Assembly: GCA_037974965.1 (NCBI GenBank)
Contig: JBBPFI010000007.1
Coordinates: forward strand, 1,426,001 to 1,490,000
DNA length: 64,000 nt
Direction of reading: 5' to 3'
From: Dacryopinax spathularia
Lineage: Eukaryota; Basidiomycota; Dacrymycetes; Dacrymycetales; Dacrymycetaceae
Shown: positions 19,968 through 31,244 of the stretch, piece by piece
Layout of the letters: the number at the start of each line of letters is the position of its first letter
Numbering within the stretch: the first letter of the stretch is position 1
Notes under the pieces: model-generated
Database searches by the model: none
Seen by the model: only the letters and a program-made list of their open reading frames with translations
What the model was told of the DNA's origin: nothing
Made by a program: the position numbers and the translations under genes

Positions 19968-22512
19968 TCACGCCTCCTCAGCTGCGGCGAGCCCGAATAT
20001 CTGGCGCAGCACTCTCCTGTCTCCCCATGGCCTTCGCCCGCCCAGAACAGTCTCGGCCGCTTCGTACCGGTTCTCGGGCTTGCGTACTTCGTCGCATATC
20101 CGCCCGTAGCCTTGCTCGACTCGCTCGAGCGTACGTTGGTGGATGATGAGAGAAATTTGGGCGGGAAGGAGAGGGGGCGATAATAGGGGAGAGGCAAGGA
20201 ATTGGGAGAACGCGGTGAGTGCCGCGGAGAGAGCGGAGGGGGATGAGGCTGGGAGGTGGGACAATGGCGTCTGATACGTTGTCGTTAGTCATCAATGACT
20301 AGGACGTCAATCAGAACTACGTACTGTTGCATCCTTCGACTCGATCGCTTGCAAAATGGAGGCGAGTCCGCTGTCTTTCAACGTCTTCACGTCCTGCACA
20401 CAAACATTAGCGCAACGAACTTGCACTAGCATGAAAAATGGTCGTACATGTTCTTCCACGAGCTCTTCCACAGCCTTCTCAATCTTCCCCTGCAGATCCA
20501 TGACCTGCGCCTGCGCACACTCAAAAGGCGCGAGAACATTCTGCACAGAACCTTTAGCGTACAACAAAAGCAGAAGTCAACCCAACGAACCTGCATATAA
20601 ACAAAACAATTGACATTAAACACCTTCCCATTCCAACCCCCTCCACCAAGGTCCGCAACTCGTCTACACATCTCCTCCATCGGCCCGAGCGCAGCCTTGA
20701 GCACTTTGTCGAAGCTCCTGTTGTCTTCTGTCGCGTTGCTCGGCTCCTCGGAAGTGGGGGATTTGATATCTTCTGACGTTAGGCTTGGAGGGGCTACGGA
20801 TGGAGGAGGGACGAGGGCGGAGGTGTAGACTTCGATTATTTCGCGAAGGGTGTGGGAGGCGGAGCGCAGTTCAAGGGGTGGTGATAGGTCTGCGTCTGGA
20901 GGCTAATGGACAGCGGTCAGCAAGTGCGAAAAGACGAGCAACCGGAACGCATACATGTAGGAAGCGCAGTAGGGAGCGGCCTTGTGCTGCAAGTGCTTCG
21001 AAGAAGATTGAGTAGGCGTCATCCGTCAGTCTATCGGATCATCAGCTTGCGCCACGGAAGAGCTGGTCAATGTTCGCACTCTCGCAAAAGAGACGACAAC
21101 TGCGCCTCCGGCCCCACAGTCTGCGCAATAATAACCGCATAAAACTGCAGCAGATTGTACAGCTTATACGTGACCAAGGGCGATTCCTGCGACCGGATCG
21201 TCTGCTGCACCCTAACCTTGAGCGGTGCTCTCACACGCTCAAGACCCTCATCAACCAGTCTTTCCACTTCTTCCCCTTCTTGGCCTTTTGGAGCTGGAGT
21301 GCGTTTCTCGCCCACCCAGCGGCTGACGCGGATCCCGAAAAGCGACTCTAGGAACTCGCGTTCACCTGCTACCGCGCCGTGTACCCAGGCGAGCATGTCG
21401 CCGACATAGCGGATGGGATCATGCGCGTGGAGCTCGATGGGCGCTCGCGATGTAGGGTTAAGGGTAAGAGCAGCGAGGAAAGAGGAGAGGAGGTGGGAGC
21501 GGCGGGTGTCGGTGAAGGTAGAGAGGGCTGAGGAGAGGAGATCGGGGTAGGGTCGGAGTCGGCGGATCGCTTCTTGTAGAGTTGGCGATACTTCTGCAGG
21601 CGGATCCCGAGCCAGGGTATGTAACTCGTAAGAGGCCCAGCGAGCCAGCTTTTCGTGACCTTTTTCTAGTAGGGAGGAGGTGGTCGTCATGATGTCCGTG
21701 CTGCAAACAGATTAGCAGTCAATCGCATATGTGAACCAGTAAGCGTACCCGGCTTTCGTCCCTCCTCCTTCACCAGTAAGCAAGACTCGGCATTCCTCTC
21801 GTATTCGAGCAGCACTGTCGAGCGCTTCGAATACACGGTCGCCCACGGGCACAGCACGGTTCGTCAAAGCCTCGGTCTCAGCTTCGGTGAGGGTGAAACG
21901 GGAAAGAAAGAGGTGTATGAGCGCAGACTTTGTAGCGGTACTTTGCCTGTCACGAGTTCAATACTATACGAATGGCCTGCACCGAGCGCACCTTTGAGCG
22001 AGAAGAGAGGACGACATCTCTAGGAGATGCTTGCACGCGAGCTGGGCGGTCTGTAGCTGGTTTTGGGCATCGTCACATTGTGTATGCATGTCGGTGACAT
22101 GTTTTTGCAGCACATCCAGCTTCTATGCGGTCGTCAAATAGGCTGCAAGGATAAGCATGCTAGATCCACGTACGGAGTTGACCTCCCCGAATGCATCAAG
22201 AAAGCGCCTGCTGCCCTCAGCGAGCCTCTCCTCTGTGTCCTTCCTCAACGTCTTTCGCGCACGGGCAGCTGTGCCTCCCGGCTCTGCAGCATCTCCGTAG
22301 AACTCCGATACTGTTGTCAGAGCCTCATATGTTGCGGGGTCGGAATAAGATGATCCCAAGACCTTGTACAGCCGTAGTGTGAGGGGGTTGTTCCTTCCTG
22401 ATGAGGAAGGCGCCGGTCCCAACCCAAATGAAGTGCGGCGGTTCGCAGAGAACTGGCTGCCAGATATCGGTGGGGATAACAAAGACGGCGAAGGAGAGGG
22501 TATAGTACTCAT
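19968..22512 (-). CDS. COG6: Conserved oligomeric Golgi complex subunit 6
   Basis: Start ATG 22512-22510 (MSTIPSPSPSLLSPPISGSQ). The first exon continues through NNPLTLRLYKVLGSSYSDPA, followed by a helical segment (KLDVLQKHVTDMHTQCDDAQ, NQLQTAQLACKHLLE). The exon at about 21690-21067 holds the strongest family marks: LARWASYELHTLARD, then DPIRYVGDMLAWVHGAVAGE, REFLESLFGIRV and APLKVRVQQTIRSQESPLVT. Downstream exons carry the C-terminal helices (EHVRPFFMLVQVR region) and a last exon ending at 19968 (VLRQIFGLAAAEEA). Cog6 is a lobe-B subunit of the tethering complex that catches retrograde vesicles at the Golgi. It diverges from the HDEL-receptor gene, another Golgi-ER retrieval component, with 231 bp between starts. 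Confidence 0.93.
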
Positions 22513-22743
22513 GTCGTGGGCGCCGACGCTCACGATGAGCTCACCGGCCAAAGACGCGTGCTCATTGGCTCACGCGCTGCTATTTGTGCCATCATCACCG
22601 CTCACCCTTACACGTCCTTCGTCTGCTCAGCCACTCGGACCGTTAACAGAGTTGCCCCATCGCCATAACCTGCGCATACACCTTACTCTGCGACTATAAC
22701 ACGCCTTGACAACGCTTGTTAGCGACTCTCAGCACCGGCCACT

Positions 22744-23551
22744 ATGAATATTTTTCGGTTACTAGGTGCGTTTGGGGTGTATTGAGCCGGCATACAGGAT
22801 ATTGACGCATATATGCAGGGGATCTCTCCCACCTTGCATCCATATTCATCCTCCTCCACAAAATCCAGACATCGCGGTCATGTCGAGGCGCGTATTTCTG
22901 CTCATTACTATGTAGCCTCCCGCTGACATTCGTTGCCTCATCTAGGCATCTCATTCAAGACGCAAGCGCTCTACGTGCTGGTGTTCGTAACACGCTACCT
23001 TGACCTCCTCACCTTCCAGTTCCACTCGCTCTACAACACCGTCATGAAGCTGTTCTTCATCGGCTCGAGCGTCTACATCCTCTACCTCATGCGCGTCCGG
23101 TTCCGACCAACGAACGACCCCAGTATCGACACTTTCCGAGTAGAGTACCTCATCGTCCCATGCGCAATCCTCAGCCTCATCTTTAACTACGGCTACAACT
23201 GGCTCGAGATCCCTTGGGCGTTCTCCATCTTCCTCGAGAGCGTGGCTATTCTCCCTCAGCTGTTCATGCTCCAAAGGACGGGCGAGGCAGAGACGATCAC
23301 AACACATTATATTGCTGCTCTTGGCGCGTACCGGGCGTTGTACATCCCCAACTGGATTTACCGTTACTTCACCGAGGACAATGGGGTTGACGCGATCGCA
23401 GTGGTGGCTGGCATCGTACAGACTGCGCTATATGTTGACTTCGGCTACGTTTACTTCACCAAGTGCGTCTCTATATGTGATATTCTCCCTCTTCCCACTG
23501 ACGCATCTCCACAGGGTGCTCCAAGGCCAGAAGTTCGAGCTCCCGGCATGA
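22744..23551 (+). CDS. ERD2: ER lumen protein-retaining receptor (HDEL/KDEL receptor)
   Basis: Exon 1 is ATGAATATTTTTCGGTTACTAG, giving MNIFRLL. Exon 2 (from 22819) gives [20 protein letters not shown], then SCR. Exon 3 (from 22945) gives [24 protein letters not shown]. Later are [40 protein letters not shown] and [12 protein letters not shown]. The last exon is [11 protein letters not shown], with the stop at 23549-23551. Seven hydrophobic segments and all ERD2 signature blocks are present. The receptor retrieves HDEL/KDEL proteins from cis-Golgi to ER. To keep frame, the second intron must run from GC at about 22887 to AG at 22944, a GC-AG intron. Confidence 0.93.
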
Positions 23552-23840
23552 AGATAGACGAGCGAAAGACAGCGCGGACGTGCATAAACCCAATCCAAAA
23601 TATATCGGCTAGACATAGCGCGACGATACGAACTCAAACCTGTACTGTTGGCTATGGCAGCATACATGTATACACCATTTCGCGAATAATGCACCTTCCT
23701 TTCGTCTATCGAATCTGGCGGGATGACAACAATGTTTATTCACCAGGTGGACTATAGCCTGTTTTCAGAGGCTAAGGCTCGGGGAAATGCATGTGCTACA
23801 ACTACAGTCGAGTACACTACCATACAACCGATGGGCCGTT

Positions 23841-26707
23841 TTAACCTTCCTTGCGTTCAACTGTCGGGGGTAATCCAGCACTTTGCGCTTGAGCAGATAT
23901 AGAGCTGGGAGCAGAAGCCCGTCCAGACTCGGAACCCACTATGGGCGTACTCTTGTACCTCGCGCCGCGGACACGTGGACCTCCAGCCGCCAGACGCTCC
24001 TCCACGTCTCTCACGGAAGGCACCGCAGGTGGCGCAGTGGCAACACTTGGATTACTGCTGCTGTCGCCGACAGGGGTATGAGCCCCACTCACTGCAGCGG
24101 CAGCAGCAGCTCGGCGGCGACCGCGTTCCAAGAGAATGGCCTCGCTCAACAGGTTTGGAGCTGGAGAGACGCGCCTAGTCGTTGCATCCGTGGGCACTTG
24201 CACTTGGACATGCACAGGCACTCCGCTGGGCGGCTGGGACGATGCGCGACCGGAACCTGGCGACTGGGGAGTAGGGCTGTTAGGTTCTGATTGAACAATC
24301 ACAGCAGGGACAGTGACGTTCACGGTTGAATGCCCAGGTGAAACGGCAGCCGCGGTAGGCACGATCACTTCCTGAGGAAGCTGCATCACGGCAATAGGTG
24401 GCGAGGACGCAGACTTCGGGTCAGAGGGCCGTTCTTCTCCAGGTGCAGCCGCAGTAGCCGTATTCTCAGCAGTTTCGTCAGGCGCAGCCTCGCCTTCGCC
24501 GGCCGGCGCATCGCGGGTCCTGCCAGGAGCACTACGGCTGCGTTCGACACCAACAAATGCCTTCATACGGTTCGGAATCGCAGCATTGACCGCACTCGTC
24601 ATCTGAGAGATGGCAGGCTTGACCGCAGCAGTGAGCCTGCTCTGTCTCGCCTTTCTCTCTGCGGCAGCTTCGACAGCGGCCTGTGCTTCGGGAGGCACGT
24701 AAGCCGCCGCGGGGTTTGCGTTGGCACCGGTGATATCGTATTCGTCCAAGATTTCCTCGCCGATAAGTTCTTCCAATACGTCCTCGAGCGTGATAATACC
24801 GAGGGGAGCACCTTCGATTGTTTCGATGAACTGTACGGAAGTCAGCAATGCCCAAGTTCCATGACTCAGAGCAGACTTACAGCCTGAGCACGATCAGGGG
24901 CCAGAACCGCATCCGCAGGCATGGTCTGTTCCCTTGGGCCCGAGGTAGGCTTCCTCTTGGCGCGTTCCCTTTCCCTTTCTTCCTTGATAACGGCACCGGC
25001 GGCGGTTGGGGCAGCTTCATTAGTCTGACCATTTCCGTTTACACCCTCACCGGTGGTGCCCTTAACTTTCTTGCCGAGTTCGACTTCATCGTGACTGCCG
25101 ACGCTTCCCTTCTTGCTCTTCTTGCGTTTCCACAGACGGTTTGTGCTGCCAGCCTCTTCCTCTTCCGAGCTGCTATCACCAGAGCTGCTGGAGTCGCCGT
25201 GGCCGAAATGGCGGAAGAAACGGCGAGAAAGTGATTCCTTCGCTTCAGCGAGACTTTCGTTTCTGAGCGAGAACTCCTTGGTCTGACGAGGTATGCGAGA
25301 GACAATCGCCATATGGGACCTGCCCTCCTGGAAGCGGTTCAAGATACCCTGCAGAGGTTCGTCGTAGGGTACGGATGGAACAGTGTTGAGCGGGATGTCG
25401 CGCAGCGGGGTAGCATCGGCCGGGTCCAGGAGAACACATTGCTTAACGAGTAGGACGCCGATAATCTTGGTGACTTGCTTGCCACCAACTTCAATTTGCT
25501 GGAAGACGGGAATACGAGAGTGACCAGACTGCACAATTCTTGCGAGGGTCTCGTAGTCCAGTTTGGAGTCGATATCGAGCATGAAAACCTTGTCAATGGG
25601 TGTCATCCTAACTCTCTGTCAGTGACAGCCTAGTTGAGAGCGCAATGGTATACATACGCATCAGCTGCGACTTTTTCCTGCAAATCGAGCGCTCCGCCGA
25701 CGATCGCGACGGTATCCACCTTCAAGTCCCCACCCATGTGCTCAGCCACGGCGTGCATATTGATCAGCTCTTTGAGCTCGCTTCTGCGGTAGATGATTCC
25801 GTGATGTGACCCGAGGACAAGCTCGAGTATTTTTGCTACTGGCCATGCGACAATAAACTGCACTACACATCAGCAAGGTGTCAGAGCACAGAGACAAGCG
25901 TGCTCACCAATCCCCAAATCAGAACTTGCACAAAGGGTGCCATTTTGGCGCCGATAACGAGACCATACCGTGAACAGACAGACTGAGGGATGATTTCCGA
26001 GAATCTATGGTTGGAAAGGTTAGATAGGTGCATATATGCATCGGAAAGTGGACAAAACGTACATGACGATCAGGACAGTCGATACCACGACTGCCTGAAT
26101 TCCACCGCCAAGCACCTCATCGGAAATGACTGGAAGGGTCTCATTGACAATCATATTTGCGATCAGCAAGGTGATCTACCAATCAAGGGTCAGAATTTGA
26201 TCGCTGCATGTCAAGTGTCGCACGCACCAGCAAAAGATGTCCGTTCTTCCGGATTGGCTGAATACGCTTTGCATACTCTTGCTGTTTCGGAGTACCGGAG
26301 ACGGAAAGCACCTTCAGTTGCGTCTCGTCCAAGGACATGTATCCCAGGGTCAAGCCGGCGAAGACGCCCGAAAGCAGGACGAGGACCGGAATGAGGATGG
26401 CCGAGACGACGAAGACTGTTTCCATAGAAAGGTCAGAAACAGAACAGAGGGACAAGAGCAAGAAGGCAAGGTGGGACTCACATGCGTTGTGCTGCTCAGC
26501 CCTCTTGACGAGGGCATGAGCCGAGTCGCTCAACCCATGATAGTAGCTGGACAAGCCGCCGAGGGCGCCCAGACTGCCAGGAGGGGAGCTTATGATACCG
26601 CCGACGCTGCTTTCTGCAGCGCCAAGCGGGCTTGCCAACGCCGAGCTGACGCAGAGAGCGAGCAGAAGCAGGCAGGTGAGAAGAGAGGGCACGCCTCGCG
26701 CGTGCAT
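23841..26707 (-). CDS. CNNM/Mam3-type DUF21 and CBS-pair membrane protein
   Basis: Start ATG 26707-26705, with a signal peptide (MHARGVPSLLTCLLLLALCV, SSALA). DUF21 transmembrane domain: AILIPVLVLLSGVFAGLTLG, LDETQLKVLSVSG, KRIQPIRKNGHLLLV, then (next exons) TLLIANMIVNETLPVISDEV and GLVIGAKMAPFVQVLIWG. The CBS pair starts MTPIDKVFMLDIDSKLDYET, with SGHSRIPVF, GVLLVKQCVLLDP and RFQEGRSHMAIVSRI. A charged insertion splits the second CBS, which resumes at TIEGAPLGIITLEDVLEELI. The ~250-residue tail is low-complexity Ala/Pro/Ser. Yeast Mam3 sits in the vacuolar membrane and affects Mg/Mn/metal levels; animal CNNMs are Mg transport regulators. At least six introns. It converges on ERD2 with 289 bp between stops. 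Confidence 0.92.
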
Positions 26708-27388
26708 GTGTGTACGGCAGCCATTTCTAGTTGGACTGAAACTACAGGACAAGGGGGCGATTCGTATGTTGTCTACCATCAAATGTATGGCTTTTGCTAG
26801 ACGGTCGATGAGGAGATAAGTGTGAAGGGGCGACGAGCTGACGAGTCGTCACCTGGTGGTGATAGATGCGGGGCGGGCTTGTGGCCGTAGAAGGCTTGGC
26901 TTATATCACTCGGCTCAGCCTGCAAAGATGCGGGCAGGACGCGGCACTCAGTCGGCGCGTAATCGCCTACGTAAGCAGCCTCGTCTTCTCCCGCAGCTGC
27001 GGACCTTGATTTCCCTGCACCGCCTCATCGTACCAACGATCGGGTACACTGGAGTTAGGCTTGGCACGCTTCTGGTTATGAGCACCGGAAATGCCGATGA
27101 TGCCCCCCAGCCTTACCGGGTTTGCACTAATGTGCTGCGGTGGATTCTGCGCACACGGCTTTCGGTTGACGCTGCAATACACGACGAGCTGAAGAGACCT
27201 TTTCTCTCGGAAGTGATATCGGCGATAGTTCTTCCAAAGATTCAGCCGTCCGGAGTAAGAAGCCCGATTGGAACGTTCCATTGATGCGATCATCAGGAAC
27301 ACTTGGTACGACGCGGGAATAGATAAGGTCATGATCATACATGACGTCGCTAATCTCCGAGGCAATCATTGGATTCCAAGGCCTTTCC
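26708..27388. other. Intergenic region between the CNNM-like gene and F-box gene 2
   Basis: About 680 bp. It holds the upstream region of the CNNM-like gene and the 3' end of the F-box gene. I see no supported coding frame, repeat or RNA. Confidence 0.4.
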
Positions 27389-28561
27389 TTACCACCTACT
27401 AATGAACCGGTCCTCCTGTCTCCACACATACCTACGTTCCGCGTTATCAGGCCATATTCGTTGCAAACGTACATTCGTCAATAGCCCAAGCTCGTCTCCT
27501 GACTTTCCATCCAGTTCGACCTCCATCAGCCGCCCACATGACTGTTGCAGCGCCGGCCCGATCCATACCCAGCTTTTTCTGCTGAGGTCGCGGAATGTGT
27601 CCGTATACAGCGCAAGTCGATAGAGATTTGGCAGTGAACCGAGCGATGCAAGCACCTTGTTCGATGTCAAGATGTTGATGGCCTACGAACCAAAATCATG
27701 GCGTTTAATGAGCTCGTATCCGCAATTGAGAATTTGGCTTACCTCGCTGCCATCCATATTCTTGCTTATCAGTTTGAGCCTCTCGAGTGCTATCATGTGA
27801 GCGCATATCATATCGATCTCCTCCACACCAAGGTGCACAAGCTCAAGCGAAAGAGCCTTGACCGGTCCTGTCGATTGAGCCCATAACCAAGTACCAGCGC
27901 GGCGTAGCTGAGGAGTCCGCATCGGTCCCTCGACATGAATTGTCGTGACCGGTCTTCCTTGTACAAGCGCGTTGATTACGCTTCTCGGCCCAAGGAGAGT
28001 CTTCAGGTCGGGTAGGTCGGTGGAATCGAATTGGGAGAGTGCGACCAGGCAGTCAATATCGAGTGTGTGGTTCCATTCGCGAAAGTAGAGATGCTGGAGC
28101 TGGGGTATGCTGCGCAGGAATTCGGCTCGTCCATAGAGACCTTCATGCCGAAGGTCGAGTTCGAGTGTCTTCAGACTCCGTGGTAGAGCGGGAGGGAGAC
28201 GATAAGGATCCCAGAGGTACCATCGGACCGGAAAGACAAGCCGTTCGAGATTAGGAACGAGCAGCAGTAGGCGGTGTAGTAGTCGAGCGAGCGCACTTCG
28301 CCGCAATGTCCTGCTCTGAGGGGAAGGCGAATAGGCACAAGAGATGAGATCGAGCGACCGCACACGCTTTCCGAGGTGCGGGTCGCGTTGCAGAGCACGG
28401 GCGAGCAAGACGACCGAGACCAAGCCTCTGGGCTGGATGTAAACGTACAATTGGCGCTCGCTGGGGGCGTGTAACGCTGAATTCGCCAGTGAAAGATGAT
28501 ATATGTCAGAGCCATTCTCAAGGAATGAGACTATATGCTCCCATAGCTCGTAAGGAAGCAT
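27389..28561 (-). CDS. F-box protein, paralog of the gene at 4.5-5.7 kb
   Basis: Start ATG 28561-28559. The F-box is LPYELWEHIVSFLENGSDIY, ending ERQLYVYIQPRG. Exon 1 runs to NMDGSE, where a GTAAGC donor near 27742 opens an intron ending TTCGTAG near 27684. Exon 2 reads AINILTSNKVLASLGSLPNL, YRLALYTDTFRDLS, and ends at 27389 (QEDRFISRW). Without splicing the frame would stop at 27683, losing about 95 residues. The leucine-rich body matches the first F-box gene landmark by landmark (LLLLVPNLERLVFPVRWYLW versus LLRNLSSLGRIILPCYLSSV). It is presumably an SCF substrate adaptor; substrate unknown. A MITE lies 170 bp upstream of the start, a parallel with the other paralog. Confidence 0.8.
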
Positions 28562-28730
28562 AGCTGCGGTAGCGATTGAAGAGGATTGAAGGGTGGACGG
28601 TTGTACGAAAGGGGCAACATGACAAACCCGTCGGTAAAACACCGTCTGCTATGATAGTGAGGATGCCTCTAGGGGTCCTATGGCGGCTATGCCGTGCTAT
28701 GAGATATCACCACTGCCCCAATTGTAGCTA

Positions 28731-29239
28731 CAGTGGTGGCCAAAAGTAATGCACCGCGTCACTGAAGGGGTCCCTGACCATTTTCGGTGGGAATTGCCTA
28801 TCGGAGATGATGCGCCTTCTCGACTGCCTCAGTACACCACAACAAAATATGAGATTGCTCTTAGAATACCATAGAGGGAGAGCATCTGCTCTTCGGAGAA
28901 ACTTCATAGAATGCGGAGCAGTTCATGTATGGCAAAATGGGGTGCAACAGAGCTCACATCAGGACCAGTTTGAGGCTCTTTCCCTGCGCAAGGGCGCAAA
29001 ACTCGTCCTTTGATACCTTGTGTTTCTACCTTGTGGATTAGATAATCAGGTTTCTTATAACCATTAAGTTTGTCCGGAGATCCTACAGTATGCACTACAG
29101 CTGTTTATACAGACTTTCGGGCTCTTATGATTGCTTAGGGTGAAGATTGAGACGGCGCAACATCTCCAATAAGCAAATCCCACCAAAAATGGTCAGGGAC
29201 CCCTTCAGCGACGCGGTGCATTACTTTTGGCCACCACTG
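28731..29239. mobile_element. Non-autonomous Tc1/mariner-type MITE, 509 bp
   Basis: Flanked by TA at 28729-28730 and 29240-29241. The terminal inverted repeats are about 85 bp and differ at only a few positions. They begin CAGTGGTGGCCAAAAGTAAT, continue through GGGGTCCCTGACCATTTT and end around GGAGATGATGCGCC (left) and GGAGATGTTGCGCC (right). CAGTGGTGGCCAAAAGT is a terminus typical of fungal Tc1/mariner elements. The ~340-bp interior codes for nothing I recognise and shows no DDE motifs, so it would need a transposase made elsewhere. TIR near-identity suggests fairly recent activity. Confidence 0.85.
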
Positions 29240-29470
29240 TATCTCGACCACGGCCAGGGATTCCTGTACCTTGGGACACACTCCACTCCACTCACTGCAT
29301 GCCAGAAGGATTGTCAAGAGAGCGAAAAGTAAAAATAAGTCAAGACTACATAGAGCTATGGAGTGGGGGGAGGCCTATGGTGCTATGCACCCCTATGAGC
29401 GCTTTGTAGGACCCTATCGCCCCGAGTGATTTTACTGAGGGGCCGCGAGACACGGCTACGTGAGGGCGGA
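29240..29470. other. Short non-coding stretch between MITE and unknown interrupted frame
   Basis: About 230 bp with no supported gene. Several short CCTATG/CATAGG motifs occur here and on the left side of the MITE (28660-28700), hinting at an older repeat split by the MITE, but the similarity is too short to define. Confidence 0.3.
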
Positions 29471-29622
29471 ACCTATTACCATGTTATATTTTATATTTTT
29501 ACAAGCTTGCGCTCCTCGTGCTTGCGAACGATGCTGTCCAGAATTGCCTGTCCCTCAGCCTCGAGCTCAGCCAGTGTCTGCGGGACCGCGACCTCATCCT
29601 CCTCCATGTCCTGATCCTGGCC

Positions 29623-30345
29623 CTAGTCAAGCATGCTCTCAACATCAGGCGCATTGATGTCCTTATCCTCATCTTCCTGAACTGCAACCCTGAAGTCCTC
29701 TGGATCACCTTGATTGATTCTGCTTCTTCTTCTTCGAGAACCTCGATGTCGGGACGTCAACATCCATGGCATCTCCTGCGGGCTGAGGCTGAGGCACAAC
29801 AATTTCCTCTTCCAGTTTGATCCCGACTTGGACGGCAATGGTCTCAGCAGCACCGCAGTCAGCAGGGGCTGCCTCTGCATCCTCATTGTCAGAATCATTG
29901 TCATCCACAAAAACCTGCCTTCCATCGGGTGTAAGAAGGCCCTTGCCAGAAAGGTGCGGGATATAGTCTGCAAAAGGGTTGAGTACACCTGTCCTTTTTC
30001 CCTTACCAGCCTTCTTCACCCTTTGGGCAGCCCCCTTTTTCACTGCAGGTGTACGGCTCTGCTTGGGAGTGCACATCCGCTCAGCATCAATGACCTCCTC
30101 ATACGGAGCCGGTGGAGGAGGATGGGGGTTAGGGTCGGTGGCCTTTAAAAACGCCTCAATGTACTCCAGTGTCACCTCCTTGGTGTCATCACCAAGAACT
30201 GGGCATCCTTCCACCCTGCCCAGCGTTTCCGCTGTTCGGCCTTGGAGAGGCCAAACTTGCCCCCATTGTCAGCATAGTAGAACTGGAATGAGGCAAGTAC
30301 ATCTGGTGGGATGACTTGTTTGGTCATCGGGTGGAGTGGGGGGGT
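29623..30345 (-). pseudogene. Unrecognised low-complexity protein frame, apparently interrupted
   Basis: On the minus strand, an opening at about 30326 (MTKQVIPPDVLASFQFYYAD, then GGKFGLSKAEQRKRWAGWKD) is followed in a different frame by TKEVTLEYIEAFLKATDPNP. That frame continues as a Pro-rich, then Lys-rich, then acidic segment (RTGVLNPFADYIPHLSGKGL; VFVDDNDSDNEDAEAAPADC). The protein-like bias in both parts suggests one gene broken once, or spliced in a way I cannot see. No domain is recognised. It lies in a segment with a MITE on one side and long purine tracts on the other, so it may belong to a repeat family. A genome copy number search would decide. Confidence 0.35.
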
Positions 30346-31174
30346 GAGCAGGTGGTGGGTGGGGGAACGGGAACAGGATGCGGAGGGATGGTTGGTGTTG
30401 AGTTGGAGGGGAAGGGAGCAGCAATGATGGTGGGGTTGTTGGTGGGAGCTGGGGAGGGAGGGGCGGAGTTTGTAAAGAGCATCATTCCTCCGGTTGGTGG
30501 TGGTGGCAAGGTGAGGCTATTGGCGTTTCCCTTTGAGAGCAGAGGCCCTTTTGTACCATTGCTCGCTGCCCAGGACTAAGCTAGAAAGAGGGAGGAGGAG
30601 GCAAGGGAAGGAGAGGGAGGAGGCGCGGCGGGGGAGAGAGGGGGAGGCGCGGCTGGAGGTTACCGCCTCCTTGAGCGGGGTGCGCTTTGCAAGCTTGATA
30701 ATGCACCCGTGCGCGTACGGCCCACCAGCCTCCCATGCGCAGGGGGCCAACGATTGGCCAGGCTGGGCAGGCAAGGCATCACGGGCAGCATGCACTGCCC
30801 AGGGGGTTAGGGTTGGCAGGTTGGGGGTCAGGTTTGTGGGGGAGGGGAGGGGTTGGGGGCACACAGGCCCAAGACATCTTGAAGGGGGTTAGCGCAGGTT
30901 GCTGGTTTTCTCCTGGGGCCAAAGAGGGGGGGGGAAGGTTGCCAGAAGGGGGGGGGGGTTGCTGAGGTCGCCAGTCGCCCTGTGTTGCACACAATTTGCA
31001 GCAACTGACGGGCAGATGGAGGAGAGAGAGGAGGCTGGGAAGCACGACGACAACGAGCAGTGAAAAGACTGCTTCGGAATTGGTCCGGGCGATGTGGCGC
31101 GCGGGACGGATGGTGTGGAAGTGGGAGGACACCACCCCTCTGGATTACCTCTTTCTAAAGCGACAGCTCATCAT
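30346..31174. repeat. Strongly strand-skewed G/purine-rich low-complexity block
   Basis: The plus strand has long runs of G and GA: GGTGGTGGGTGGGGGAACGG near 30350-30370, GA-rich runs at 30578-30650, and G-tracts of ten or more at about 30926-30935 and 30949-30958. The complementary strand has open frames rich in Pro, Ser and Leu that can be explained by the skew. One of them ends VLGSEQWYKRASALKGKRQ, which has a protein-like look. No gene is claimed. The block differs sharply in composition from the housekeeping genes on either side. Confidence 0.6.
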
Positions 31175-31244
31175 TATTGACTTGGTTGATTAGTGTAGCG
31201 GTTATCACTTATTGACTTGGTTGATTAGTGTAGCGGTTATCACT
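31175..31244 (+). repeat. 35-bp tandem duplication of the 5' half of a tRNA gene
   Basis: Two exact head-to-tail copies, 31175-31209 and 31210-31244. Each consists of TATTGACTTG followed by the first 25 or so bases of the tRNA (GGTTGATTAGTGTAGCGGTT, ATCACT). Only the second copy continues into a complete tRNA. Confidence 0.9.

Noticed and set aside
28660-29440. An older repeat enclosing the MITE, suggested by CCTATGG/CATAGG motifs on both sides
   Set aside because: The matching words are under 10 bp and not colinear, so no element can be defined.
30324-30509. Proline-rich minus-strand frames in the G-rich block
   Set aside because: Composition follows directly from the strand skew (poly-G on the plus strand gives poly-Pro on the minus); no motif is present.
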